A stretch of DNA of 64,000 nt, from NCBI GenBank assembly GCA_009746045.1, contig RPFO01002048.1, positions 1 to 64,000 of the forward strand. Reading direction: 5' to 3'. The notes beneath the pieces were generated by a model. It saw only the letters and a list, made by a program, of their open reading frames with translations, was not told the origin of the DNA and did not search any database. Shown piece after piece: positions 23,367 to 33,352 of the stretch (position 1 is its first letter; every line of letters begins with the position of its first letter). The translations under genes and the position numbers were made by a program. Origin of the DNA: Mesostigma viride. Taxonomy: Eukaryota > Streptophyta > Mesostigmatophyceae > Mesostigmatales > Mesostigmataceae.

Positions 23367-25248
23367 ATGGCGGATGCAAATAGAGCAGATGCCGACACGT
23401 CCGCTCCGGGGTCGAGTGGCGGGATTCCTCCCGCCGTCCCCGCAGTGGGTAAGAGTCGCGACCAAGAACCATACTCAGCGGCGCTGTTCGCGCAGATGCA
23501 AGCGCAGATGCAGCAACAGTCGCAACAGTTGCAGCAGCAACTGGCGCTGCAGATGCGGGAAGTGACCGACAGATTGGTGGCCGTAGAGGGTCGTCATCTG
23601 CAGTCCACACCATGGGACGGGCAGGCATCGATGCCGGGCCCAGGTGGTGTTGCCGCGGAGCCGAGGGAGCGGGACCAGCCGCCAACCTCAGGTAATGCGG
23701 CGGGAAGGGCTCCGATGAAACCGGGGGTTTCGGCTGGGTCGCTAACCCAACACGACTTGCTTGGTGAGGCGGATGGTCAGCCACGGGGCGAGTATACGCT
23801 GGCGCCCAGGCGCCTGCCTTTCGATCAAGCGCGAGACGGATTGCACGAGGAGAACGAGGCAGGGCTGGCGCGCGCGATGGACCCGCGCAGGGGTGCACCA
23901 GGACGCATGCTGCCAGGCGGGGTCTCAACTCCGTTTGGGCGAGGCGGTGGGGCGCTGACCGGCGGGTCGACCGCACGGTGGTCAAGTGTGCCCGAATCGG
24001 GCGAATTCCGCCCATGGAGGACATAACCACGCCGCTGGCTTTCCGAGTACGGGAGGCAGCACGCCCAAGCACGCTGGCACAGGGACGCGCAGCTCAGCGA
24101 CCACCGGAGGATGCCGATGGGGTGCAGTACCCGCAAAGGGTGCGCCTCATACCTGAAGGCGCGAAGATGCCCGCCCTACCACGGGTGGATATGCGCGAGA
24201 AGTTCTCCACAACCGGCAATCTGGCCACGCGCTGGCGCAGGCCTACAACGCGTACAAGTCATGGATTGATCTGCAATACATGACTACGCAAGGCGCTGCA
24301 ATGCATGAGTTTGTGATGAACAACATGCATTTCTTCTTTCACGGCCTTACGCTAAGGCGTGTGGCTAGGTTGGTGGAGCAGTGGAGAGAGGTCTCGCTGT
24401 ACACGCGTCACACGGACGTGTGGTTCGGCTTCGACGGGCGCGGCCAGCCTGACTATGACAACATCATGTATGGTGTCGACCCTGCTGAGGAACTGTGGGA
24501 CCTCCTTCGCCAGGAATTATTACCCGGTGGAGACCATCAAGGCAGAGCGTGAGTGGCGCAGTTTCAAGATAGCCGAGGGTGAAACCCCGGAGCAATCTTA
24601 CGAGCGCCTCATGGAGTTCGCCGGCGAAGTGGAGAACGTACTGGTCCGAAAAGCTGGCGTGTCAGAAATGGCTGCAAGCGCTAGGCTCCAAGGAGATGGA
24701 GCTGCCCACGCCGCCCCACGGCCAGCCGTGGCGATTGCGGTCACTGTGCATTGAGGTCAGGGCCATGATGCGACGACACGCGCAAGGCCGGATCTCGGTA
24801 AGCACGGTGGTGGCCGAGCTGCAGGCCAAGGTCGACGCGCTGACCGAGGCCAAGTCGGGTGAGTCGTCCGCCACAAGACAAGCGCGCCCGCAAGGCGGCC
24901 ACGGTGCTAGCAGGAACCACAGGGGGTCTCGCAACGCCTCATCGCATGATGCAACCCAGGGTAACGCCGCTGGCGGCAACAAGGATGTTGCCGCCCCGAC
25001 GCGAGCTGGGGGGGGCACGTCCTCACAGACGGGTAGGATGGATGCGCGCAAATCGGGCTGCTTCCTGTGCGGTCAGGATGGGCACATCAAACGTGATTGT
25101 CCCAAGGCGTGTAAGAAGTCACACCCAGCAACGGTCCGAACCCATCTGGCGGGGCAGTGCCCAGCGCCGGGGGTGCACTTTGCGGACGTGGAGGACAAGA
25201 AGGTGGACGCGGGGGTGGCCATCATTCAGCCGACGGGCGAGGCGGGGG
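23367..25248 (+). pseudogene. Gag-like polyprotein with CCHC knuckle (frameshifted)
   Basis: Starts with ATG (MADANRADADTSAP). The first ~220 codons contain a Gln-rich coiled segment (QMQAQMQQQSQQLQQQ). After a frameshift near 24010 the capsid-like part continues (YKSWIDLQYM, LVEQWREVSLY, VDPAEELWDLL). Another frameshift near 24510 leads to ETIKAEREWRSF and TPEQSYERLMEFAGEVENVL, typical Ty3-like Gag composition. A third frame carries the zinc knuckle CFLCGQDGHIKRDC (CX2CX4HX4C, about 25060-25100). No protease motif follows before the LINE B sequence resumes. The ORF is broken in at least three places. Confidence 0.75.
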
Positions 25249-26217
25249 GGCGTGAAAGGCACTGCGGAAGGCACCACCCCACCATTCCCCCGTCACCACG
25301 GGGTGTGGCAAGGTTGTGTCCTGTCCCCATACCTGTTCATTATTGTCGTGGACCACGTCATGCGCCAGGCACGTGCGCGCTTTACTGCTCTTAAGGGGTC
25401 TGGGGTTCGAGCCAGGCTTGGACATCCTTAACGAGCGTGGGCACGGCGGGGTTAGCACGGGTTACCGCCTGGCTGACCTGATTTATTCGGATGACACCAC
25501 CCTCATCGCGCGCCCCGAGCACATTCAGACCTGGCTGGACTGTCTGGGCCTGGAGGCGAGGGCGGTGGGGTTGAAGATTAGTGTCAAAACTGAGGCGATG
25601 GTGATTGGGGCCTCCAGTCGCCCACCGCTGCCGCGCCTGCTCGACGGGACGGAGGTCCCGTTCCGCGACCGCTTCAAACTGTTGGGGAGCATGCTCCCTG
25701 ACACCGCCGACGATGTGGACGTCCGCATTGGCCTGACCTGGGCTAGGCTTCGTTCGCTCAACACCTACTGGCGCTCCAAGGGCCTGGACGAGCACCGCAA
25801 GCGCATGCTCTTCAAAGGTCCTCGTCCTCACGGTGCTCACGTATGGCGCCGAGGCGTGGACACTCACGGCAACATCGGCAGCTAAGCTAGACGGCACGGT
25901 AACCAGGATGCTCCGACAGGTCCTGAATGTAGGGGTTTCTCAGCGTAGGTCATTAGAGTCTTTGTATCACGGTATGCCTGGTATGTCGGACGAGATTAGG
26001 CAGCGTAGGATAGCATTTGTAGGACATCTTGCTCGCACCAGCCAGGTCGACACCGCCCTTGGTCTGGCCGGTCCCCAGCGGCTCGGCCAACCAGGGCGGC
26101 ATATTTTGACCTGGCCTGGCCCCAAGAACATTCCTAAAAGGGTAGGGAAACATGCCATGACCTATACCCAGATGTTGCTGGCCGACCTAGTGGTCCCAGC
26201 CCAGTCGGGGTAAAATT
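25249..26217 (+). pseudogene. LINE B reverse transcriptase, C-terminal half
   Basis: Resumes with WQGCVLSPYLFIIVVDHVMR, then in a shifted frame LADLIYSDDTTLI. Here the catalytic box is YSDD rather than the YADD of LINE A. It continues with LDCLGLEARAVGLKIS and, after another frameshift near 25815, LTYGAEAWTL and RQRRIAFVGHLARTSQVDT, matching the LINE A C-terminal domain. It ends at AGTCGGGGTAAAATT (26203-26217), where the TIR element begins. Two frameshifts make it inactive. Confidence 0.85.
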
Positions 26218-26679
26218 GGCTCCAGAGTTCTCAATTCTCAAATTCTCAGAGGGCGGGCCGAGATTAATTAAGAGGTACCTTGAAATTAAATAAGAGGCAT
26301 GGCTCTATCGAGATATATGTTAGGAGGCGAATTTCTATTGGCGTTAATTTGTAGTATTGTACGAAAACATGTCAAGGGTGACGGAAAGAAGGACTTATGT
26401 TCCAATTCAATTCAATGCACGACGGTATTGGACGGAGTTCCCAGTCTGGCAAGCGGATTTTGGATCTCACGTTCAGAAAAGGGCTTGGGTACACGACGCG
26501 GCGCGACGTACGTTGTAAAATGGCTCGCAGAAAAGGAACCGTGGCGACTATTTGGCGCCGCGTCGGTCTTGACGTTGTTTGCTCCGTTGGATCTGCATCT
26601 ACGGCGTTCGTGGGTTGTTTCGAAACCCGGTCGATGAGATTTTACGGAGAAGTAGGGTATTAATTAATTAATTAATAGA

Positions 26680-26698
26680 CACGTGACTGCGTCACGTG
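26680..26698 (-). other. LINE A 3'-terminal stem-loop
   Basis: CACGTGACTGCGTCACGTG is a perfect 8 bp stem with a 3 nt loop, placed directly before the TTAA repeat tail (26661-26676). In stringent LINE families such a 3' hairpin is bound by the element's own reverse transcriptase. Related but decayed versions occur at 19032-19050 and 18889-18905. Confidence 0.7.
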
Positions 26699-26753
26699 AG
26701 CATAAGTCCTCAGTGGGAGGGGAACATGGGATGGAATGGATGGTATAAGCTAT

Positions 26754-29700
26754 CTAGGTCCTAGTTACAGGGGTGTGGGCACCGCGGCCCGAATCGCTAT
26801 GAATGCCATACTTGGTCACACGCGGAGCCCCCACAGGCTTGGGGGTGGTCTCCTTCATCACTACTTGCCATCTATCCTTGCGCACCATCTGCCTCCATAT
26901 TACAGACAAACCAGGAGGCTGCCCGGGGGTGAGCCCGTCACGTCTAGTGTAGCACATGTCCATGCCGAGTCTATCACGAAAAGTCCACGGGTGGCGGCCC
27001 TGCCGCGCGCGGCCGGGGGCACGCCAGGTGAGGACATATCGCCCAGGCTGGGCGGGCTTGGTGCCAGCTAGTCTATCTGATGTATCTACCTGATCTGTGC
27101 GGGCCAGGTGCCCGGCTAGGCCCAGGCGCCTGTGCCTAATAATGTGGGAAACATAGGGCAAATCAGCGTACAAATCCTCATTACTAATGTGCAAACCAAA
27201 GGGGATGTTAAGGGCCTTGCGCAGCATCTTGGTGACGGCGCCGTCGAGTCGTTGCTCCAGCTCCTGCATCAGTGTCCACGTCTCGGCGCCGTAGGTCAGG
27301 ATCGTCAGAATGACGACCTTGAAGAGGTCACGCTTGACGATCCGGGGTAGGGCGGGGTTGCTCCACCAGCGGCGGTGGTCATGGAGGTGCGCCCACGCCA
27401 TGCCGATCCGTGTCGTCATGTCGTCCTCGCAGTCGGGAAGCCAACTGCCGAGCAGCTTGAAGCGGCCTGAAGGAGGGTAGTTGACCTCGGCATCGTCTAA
27501 GAGGCGGAGTGTGGGTGGGGGCCCTGCCATGCCGAGGGCCAGGGCCTCCGTTTTGGGGCTGATTTCTAGACCAACCGCCCGAGCCTCGAGCGCCAGGCAG
27601 TCCAGCCAAAGTTGGGCAGACTCCGGCTTCTCGATGAGCGTGATGTCGTCGGCATAAATGAGGTCAGCTAGTAAATTCTGCTTGTTAGTCGGCCCCCCTT
27701 CCCCAAGCTCGTTCGTGATCGCTAGGCCAGGGGCACGGCCTGCAATGCTAGCAAAGCGAGCACGTGCCTGGCGCATAACATAATCCACTACAATAATAAA
27801 CAGGTACGGCGACAGGACGCAACCCTGCCAGACGCCGGTCTGCAGTGGGCATGGCGGGGTAATGCCGTGTGAGTGCGCACCGAAGTGGTCGACCCCTCAT
27901 ACAGCGTGCGGATGACGGTAATCAGGGGAGTGGGGACGCGAGCGCGAGCAAGTACAGCCCATAGAGCGTCCCAGAGGACAGAATCAAAAGCCTTGATGAA
28001 GTCGACGAAGATCAGGATGGCGGGAAACTCACCAGGTTGCAGGAGAGCGATTTCCTCGAAGAGGCGACGCGCGACGAAGATGGCCATGACGGTGTTGCGC
28101 CCAGGACGGAAGCCCATTTGACTTTCCCCAAGGTGACAGTCGAGAGCAGAACGAAGGCGGTTGAGGATCATGCGCATGAACAACTTAAGTGCGGCGCTCT
28201 GGATGCAGACTCCTCTGTAGTTGGCGGGGTCGTCAGGGGAACCTTTGTTTTTGTACAGCATAATACGGTAGCTGTGCTGCCACTCAGGAATCGGCGGCGC
28301 GTCGGCAAGCAGGATCCGGTTGCAGACGTCAAGCAGGAACCCCGTGAGCGCCGTCAGCTTAATCACCGGGGCTGGGAGCTGGTCAGGTCCAACGGCGGCA
28401 TAGAAGCGGAGTTGCTTGGCGGCGGTGCTCAGCTCGAGCTCGGTGAACGGCGGGAGCTCGTTGGGGTCGGCCAGGGGTTCCGTCAGGGCTGGGTACGTGT
28501 AGTCCTGCTCAGCGGCGGGCGGCGTGGGCGGCGCAGGGACGTCCGCCGGTGCTACTGCCAGGCGTGCGGCCGCCAGAGGGCCAAGCGGCGGAGGCGGCGG
28601 GGGGCGCCGAGCAGCCGGGACTGGGAGGAATACCACTGGTCGAGCTGCTGCTGCGGTGAGCCAGAGAGCGTCCGCGGCGCCGGCTGCGCGCCGCCGGCGG
28701 GCCGTTGGGCGTGACGCAGGCGGGTCCAGGCGTACTTGCCGTGCTGGTCCTTGAGGTGGGCGAAGTACTCGCGGACATGAAGGTCCTCCTGCTCCTTGGT
28801 CGCCTGCCGGATGGCCGAGTGGTAATCGGCTTTGAGGCGGGCGTAGCGGGCGGGGTCGCTGTTGTCGCGCAGGGCTTGCCGGGCCTGGATGACGGCGGGG
28901 AGCCGGTGCAGGCTGGTGAAGCGGGGCGGGCGGCGGGGGGGCAGTAGGGCCCCGGCCGCGGGCAGCTTGTCAGCGAGGTGCCGAAGGGCCGATGCCGGGC
29001 CGGCAGCGAACAGCTGGGCGTGGCTGGCCGGGATGTCCAGCGCGTCGACGAACGCCTCTGCGGCGCGCTTGTGGGCGCGTTTTTCAGGGAAGTCCTCCAG
29101 AGCGTCGTCAGATTTCTCGAGCAACTGAAGTGTGCGCAAATCAGGTGGTGCCACGTGCTTACGAAAGGGCGAGGGGAATCGCAGGCGGATGCGGGCGGTG
29201 ACGATGCGATGATCGGAGCGCACCAGGGGGATCACATGCGAGCGAGCAGCTAGTACAGATCCTTGATGACGCTTGCGCATTACAACATAGTCAATGCAGC
29301 GTTCAGTGCCAGTTGGCGAGGTGTGTGTGACCAAAGCATCTGGACTATGTGGAAAGCGGTGTTGGCAGTGACCAAATCGCATGTCGTAAGCAAATCAGCA
29401 AAAAGTTCAGTGTTGGCATTGGAGACCGTACCGTTGGGGGCGTGCTGACATCCGCCAGTACCCGGTGGTAGCGTGGCGTTGGCGTCCAGCAGCAGAGCGA
29501 GGTAGTTGCGACCAGGGATGCCGTTCGCCAGGTTCTCCAGCGCTGCAAAGAAGTCCTTGCGGTCTTGTTCTGGGTGGCCGGAGTGGGGTGCGTAACCAAC
29601 GCCCACCGTCAGGGCGTAGGTCGAGTGGCCCTCCATCGAATGAAAAGTGGCCACGAGGAGCCGAGCGTTGACCAGCTGGGGTTCGCCCATGTGGCGTACG

Positions 29701-30506
29701 GCGAGCGGGGAGCAGAGGAGACCGACGCCCCCGTTCCCGGTGCCGTCGCCGCCTCCGTAGTAGAACCGCCAGCCGTCGATGTCGTCAGCAACAAGGGCAG
29801 TTGATCCGCGGGCCGATGCAGTGCGCCTGTGTTCTTGGATTCCCAGGATGGCGATATTATTGTCGATGCAGAAACCAATAAGATTGGAGACTCGATGGCA
29901 CTGACAGTCGTCACTGCGCAGGCAGTGACAGCGGTCAGCGTCGGGCTGGAGCGTGCGGGCGTTGAAGGTGGCGATGACCAAGGGCGCGCGTTGACCGAAA
30001 AGGGGGGTGCAGGCGGGGGTGGGGGCGGAGATGGAGCAGGGTGGTGATGGGGGTGGGGGTGGAGGTGGTGGGGTAGGGGGGGCGGGTTGGGGACTTATGC
30101 TTTCAATCACCGTTTCGATTCTTCCTGCCAACGCGTCGAGGCGACGCCGACGGTTGGCTCGGGTGGCCAGGTAGAATGAGTCTGCGTCTGCACGCATAAG
30201 AAATGCGTGCAGTCTGAGGAGGTTTCGGAGGCGGCCGCGCGAGGCGGGGCGAACCTGGCTCACTGCCGACCCGTTGCTCTCTCTCCGACAGCCCGAGGGC
30301 TGCGAAGGCAAAGGGGCGGGAAGGGGAGTTAGGCAGATCCCACTGCTAAGCCGCGGAGCCGCGGGGCCGCGAGCGTCGTCATTGATAGGAGAGAAGGGTT
30401 CGCAGCGCGGGCTCCGGCTCAGGTGCAAAGCGAACGAATTTATTAGGGGGACGGCCAAGCCTGGCAGCCATACCTGAGCTGAAGTTGCCCCGGCGGATCC
30501 CCACAC
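26754..30506 (-). pseudogene. LINE A ORF2: endonuclease and reverse transcriptase (frameshifted)
   Basis: Domain order is complete. A proline-rich leader is followed by an apurinic-type endonuclease (VIATFNARTL; GIQEHRR; LLLDANATLPPGTGG; VRSDHRIVTA). A linker comes next, then reverse transcriptase (MLYKNKGSPDDPANYRG; motif A FVDFIKAFDSVLW; GCVLSPYLF; motif C LIYADDITLI) and the C-terminal LTYGAETWTL/RRLGLAGHLARTDQVDT region. In this class the endonuclease nicks the target and RT primes on the nick. All catalytic boxes are readable, but the frame changes three times, near 29352, 28600 and 27862. Each could be restored by one base, so decay and assembly indels cannot be separated here. The stop is near 26754. 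Confidence 0.85.
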
Positions 30507-31848
30507 GTGCTGGGGAGCAGGTGACCGTCGATGCCGGTGGCGATGGCGGTGACGGCGGGGGCCGAGCAGGGGGCTGGGGCGCTGGCACGGCGGTATCCAT
30601 GGGGGTCGCCGTCATTGGAGGAAGGTCCTGGCCGTTAATGCGGACGATGAAGACGCCATTAAAGAGGCGGGCATAGATGCTGCACCGTAGTTGCGGGTTG
30701 GCCTGCTTGGCTGCCCGAGCCTCGTGGACCTCCGGCCGGTTCAAAGCGGCAGCCCGGGCCTCAAGCTGCTCCGGGGTATAGTAATCGTCGATGCTCAGTT
30801 GGGTATCGTGGAGGTTCCGGCGGGCCTTCTGCACCTGCAGTTTGTCCTCCTTGCGGTGGAATTCCACCAAGACAGGGGCGGTGGGGCCGCCGAGCCGTCG
30901 TGCCGTTTTGATGACGACGCTTTGGGCCACGCCGAGCTTCCCCAGGAAGGGGTCGCCCCGGAGGTAGGTGCCCAGGCGTGCATCGTTGACGTTCGAGGGG
31001 ACGCCACGTACCACAATACTGCATGAGCGAATGGGTTCGTGCATAGCATCCCTTGTGCTGGCCTTGACGGCTGTTTTGATTTCGTTGATGAGCTCCGTAG
31101 GGTTCTGAAGCGTGGCGGCATAGGTGGTCTTGGCAGGAGTTATGGAGGCGGCAAGTTGTTGCTGGAGCTGGTGGAGGAGCTGCTGCTGCTGCTGCAGCCC
31201 TGCTGCAATGTGGGTGATGGCGGAGTGGATGGAGGTGTCGGCGTGTGAGGAATGGGCGTGGTGGGTGGCGAGGTGGTTGTGGACAGGGTTGAGGGCAGCG
31301 TTGAGGAGGGGAGGGAGGCGATCGAAGCAGGTATTGGCGACTTGCTTGGCGGTGATGTTGATGGCGGCCGCAACAGTGGGGTCGGCTCCCAGGTCCAGAG
31401 AGGCCATGACAAAGCTCTCAAGGGCGCTGTCGGAAAGACGGGAGCACGTCCACCAGACTGCGAGGCAGAGGTCAGTGTCGTCGGGGTCGTCGTGGAGAAA
31501 GTCCGACAGGTGGGTAACCTGTTGGTTGCAGTCCCGGATCTCGCACTTTTTCTCGGCAGCCAGGTGCAGGATGGTGAGGGCGGCAGCTCGGGACAGGCGC
31601 ATGATGGCGTTAAGGCCTGGCCATTTGCCAGGTAAAAATGCGGCAGCTTCCTCGGCAGAAAAGGCCTCCTCGCGGGTATCCATGGCAGGGTCGCTGTTCG
31701 GCGGAGCGGTGGAGTGGAGCGGCTGGATGCTGACAGTGGCGTCCGGCATAGCGTGCAAGGGTGTTTCCAATGACGCCATGGCTTCATCAGCGAGTTGGTG
31801 CAGGGCCGCGGACGCTTGTGATTGCTGGGATGAGTCGTATTCCGCCAT
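30379..31848 (-). CDS. LINE A ORF1 protein (RNA-binding, RRM-like)
   Basis: An intact 489-codon frame starting MAEYDSSQQSQAS. Residues 1-190 are helical and Ala-rich. A Gln-rich segment (LQQQQQLLHQLQQQLA, about residues 215-232) suggests a coiled coil for trimer-like assembly. Residues about 265-345 (SCSIVVRGVPSNVNDARLG through VLVEFHRKEDKLQVQKARR) have the beta-alpha-beta pattern of the non-canonical RRM in L1-type ORF1 proteins. The tail is proline-rich and basic. In known L1 families ORF1p coats the element RNA and acts as a chaperone in the ribonucleoprotein. It overlaps the start of ORF2 by about 130 bp in a different frame. The start codon lies just downstream of the tandem 5' monomers. 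Confidence 0.82.
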   Translation of the reverse strand: MAEYDSSQQSQASAALHQLADEAMASLETPLHAMPDATVSIQPLHSTAPPNSDPAMDTREEAFSAEEAAAFLPGKWPGLNAIMRLSRAAALTILHLAAEKKCEIRDCNQQVTHLSDFLHDDPDDTDLCLAVWWTCSRLSDSALESFVMASLDLGADPTVAAAINITAKQVANTCFDRLPPLLNAALNPVHNHLATHHAHSSHADTSIHSAITHIAAGLQQQQQLLHQLQQQLAASITPAKTTYAATLQNPTELINEIKTAVKASTRDAMHEPIRSCSIVVRGVPSNVNDARLGTYLRGDPFLGKLGVAQSVVIKTARRLGGPTAPVLVEFHRKEDKLQVQKARRNLHDTQLSIDDYYTPEQLEARAAALNRPEVHEARAAKQANPQLRCSIYARLFNGVFIVRINGQDLPPMTATPMDTAVPAPQPPARPPPSPPSPPASTVTCSPARVGIRRGNFSSGMAARLGRPPNKFVRFAPEPEPALRTLLSYQ

Positions 31849-31863
31849 ATCGAGCTGAAAAAA

Positions 31864-32211
31864 CAGCGATATTTGCTGGGCAGGGCGGTGCCGGTATCTT
31901 CGGAAATATTGAGCGATAGCTGTAGAAAATTATATCAGCGTGTTCGTCTTCAAAAAGACGAGTCTAATGCAACCAACCCGATGAAATTTCATGGCCGGAG
32001 TCGAAAGTTATGAGCATTCTCGTATATTGCAACAGCGATATTTGCTGGGCAGGGCGGTGCCGGTATCTTCGGAAATATTGAGCGATAGCTGTAGAAAATT
32101 ATATCAGCGTGTTCGTCTTCAAAAGACGAGTCTAATGCAACCAACCCGATGAAATTTCAAGGCCGGAGTCAAAAGTTATGAGCATTCTCGTATATTGCAA
32201 CAGCGATATTT
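31864..32211 (-). promoter_or_regulatory. Tandem 5' monomers of LINE A
   Basis: Two consecutive near-identical copies start CAGCGATATTTGCTGGG at 31864 and 32033 (169 bp apart). A third start, CAGCGATATTTG, lies at 32201 (168 bp later) and is truncated at the target duplication. The copies differ by one A in a run (AAAAAG versus AAAAG) and few substitutions. Placement directly upstream of ORF1 parallels the promoter monomers of rodent L1. Promoter function is inference. Confidence 0.8.
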
Positions 32212-32471
32212 GGGTATATAAGTGATCTTTGTTGTTTCCTTGATATAAGTGATCCTTTTTTGACCAAGCGGTGAACTGAATGTAGAAGTCGGAATAAATT
32301 ATACGGTCTGACACGTTGTCGTACTATACTACAACTTAACGCCAATAGAAACTCGCCTCCAAAAATATATCTGGATAGAGGCATGCCTCTTATTTAATTT
32401 CAAGGTACCTCTTATTTAATCTCGGGCGGCGCCCTCCGAGAACTTGAGAATTTGAGAACCGGACTCGTGGG

Positions 32472-32775
32472 AGTCGGGGTAAAATTTGAGTAGCCAGTTT
32501 GAATACCGCATCCCCTCTCTCTCCCTTCTTTGGACTGCCATGCAGGACAAGAAGCGGTGGCAGAAGATTGTCAAGGCTCACACGCCAGCCCCTGTGGGCA
32601 AGCCGCCTCCCCCCAAGAGGAGGAGCCGTTTTGATGAGTAGCGTAGATAGGCTTTTCTAGACTAGATAGCTTAGAGTTAGGTTAGTTCGATTACGCGGCT
32701 TCCTCCACTCCACCCATCCACCCTGGAATACGTGCTACATGATCTCCCAACGGAGGCATGTTATAATTTAATTTT
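32472..32775 (+). pseudogene. LINE B ORF2 C-terminus and 3' end
   Basis: Continues LINE B after the TIR element. SLLWTAMQDKKRWQKIVKAH, then TPAPVGKPPPPKRRSRFDE and a stop near 32641, align with the LINE A end (VIWRQMVRKDRWQVVMKETT). The 3' UTR ends with a stem-loop at 32738-32760 (CATG...CTCCCAACGGAG...CATG) and an AT-rich TTAATTT tail. Confidence 0.8.
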
Positions 32776-33352
32776 AATTTAATATCAGTCACCGACACAC
32801 ACGTAGCCATGTATGCCCAAAGGTGCTGACTTCGAATCACTCTAGGCAACATTTGACGATAGTATAGCTACTCTTTTGCTCGTATCTTTTTATCTATTTA
32901 TCCTTTTGCCAAACTTCCAAGTGCTCGCTAGGCTCGACCCTAGTCGGCACGCTACACTTGCATATTCCCCCCGGCCCTTTTGCTATAATGTGGCAGCCAT
33001 ACCGCGTGAACGTCAGACTCACTTGCACCACGAGAGAAGTGAAAACTCGGTTTTTACAGCACATGCCTAATGCCTTCCTGTCATCCACCCCCGCCATCAA
33101 CCACTCCGTTAAGGATTTATGCTCCATGATGCAGCCACGTAAGTAACCGCGCGACAAGTTGGTCCTGCTTAGATCAGCTGATTCCCGAAAATATGCGCTG
33201 GATGGGGCAGCCTGATTGCAAGCAATCTCTCGCTGACACGCCGCTCGTGTCGATTCCCATAATTGTCAAGCCAGGGTTCCCACCCGTCGATTCCTTGTGA
33301 CACATGGCCACTTCCCATGCCACTAGCAACTCCATGCACGAGCGCCACCAAG
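32776..33352. other. 3' flank of RSP11 with candidate polyadenylation signal
   Basis: No additional gene. On the - strand, downstream of the RSP11 stop, TGTAA occurs at 33058-33054 (TTACA on +). TGTAA is the usual polyadenylation signal of chlamydomonadalean algae. A 3' UTR of about 300 nt would result. The rest, up to the LINE B tail, is unique AT-richer sequence. Confidence 0.45.

Larger units (their letters stand above)
21777..25248 (+). mobile_element. Gag-bearing retroelement fragment inserted in LINE B
   Basis: This ~3.47 kb block interrupts LINE B between RLYDRALT and GTAEGTTPPFP. It begins with about 1.6 kb of non-coding sequence (21777-23366), which could be leader or LTR. It continues with a gag-like ORF and then stops without recognisable protease, RT or integrase. 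No second LTR and no clear target duplication were found. It is a truncated LTR-type element or a gag-only derivative. Confidence 0.65.
26661..32211 (-). mobile_element. LINE A: near-complete APE/RT non-LTR retrotransposon
   Basis: A 5,551 bp element on the - strand, flanked by GGGTAT at 26655-26660 and 32212-32217. In element order it has tandem 169/168 bp 5' monomers (32211-31864), ORF1 (31848-30379), overlapping ORF2 with endonuclease and RT (30506-26754), a short 3' UTR, a perfect terminal stem-loop, and a (TTAA)n tail. The organisation matches L1-type elements. Three apparent single-base frameshifts in ORF2 (about 29352, 28600 and 27862) would inactivate it unless they are sequencing errors. 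It sits inside the TIR element, making it the youngest layer of the nest. Confidence 0.88.
26203..32486. mobile_element. TIR element hosting LINE A
   Basis: Two arms of about 150 bp, at roughly 26221-26373 and 32310-32464, are inverted copies of each other at about 85% by eye. Shared blocks include AAGAGGTACCTTGAAATTAAA, split around its middle, and TTTCTATTGGCGTTAA. They are flanked by the direct repeat AGTCGGGGTAAAATT at 26203-26217 and 32472-32486, which interrupts LINE B. Without LINE A the element would be about 0.7 kb with only about 360 bp between the arms. It is therefore a non-autonomous foldback/MITE-like element. A 15 bp flanking repeat is long for a classical DNA transposon. Confidence 0.7.
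20500..32775 (+). mobile_element. LINE B: non-LTR retrotransposon split by three insertions
   Basis: Four + strand blocks join into one diverged APE/RT-type LINE ORF2. They are 20515-20983 (end of endonuclease and linker), 21318-about 21776 (RT fingers and palm A), about 25249-26217 (RT motif C onward) and 32472-32775 (C-terminus and 3' end). The gaps are a SINE-like element, a gag-bearing retroelement piece, and a TIR element that contains LINE A. Continuity is supported by alignment to LINE A across each junction and by the ATGTC and AGTCGGGGTAAAATT repeats bracketing the first and third insertions. The element is 5' truncated or its 5' part is unrecognisable upstream of about 20500. Confidence 0.8.

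Noticed and set aside
31140-31858. Long ORFs in other frames over LINE A ORF1
   Set aside because: The 489-codon frame with the RRM-like domain explains the region; the others are overlaps.
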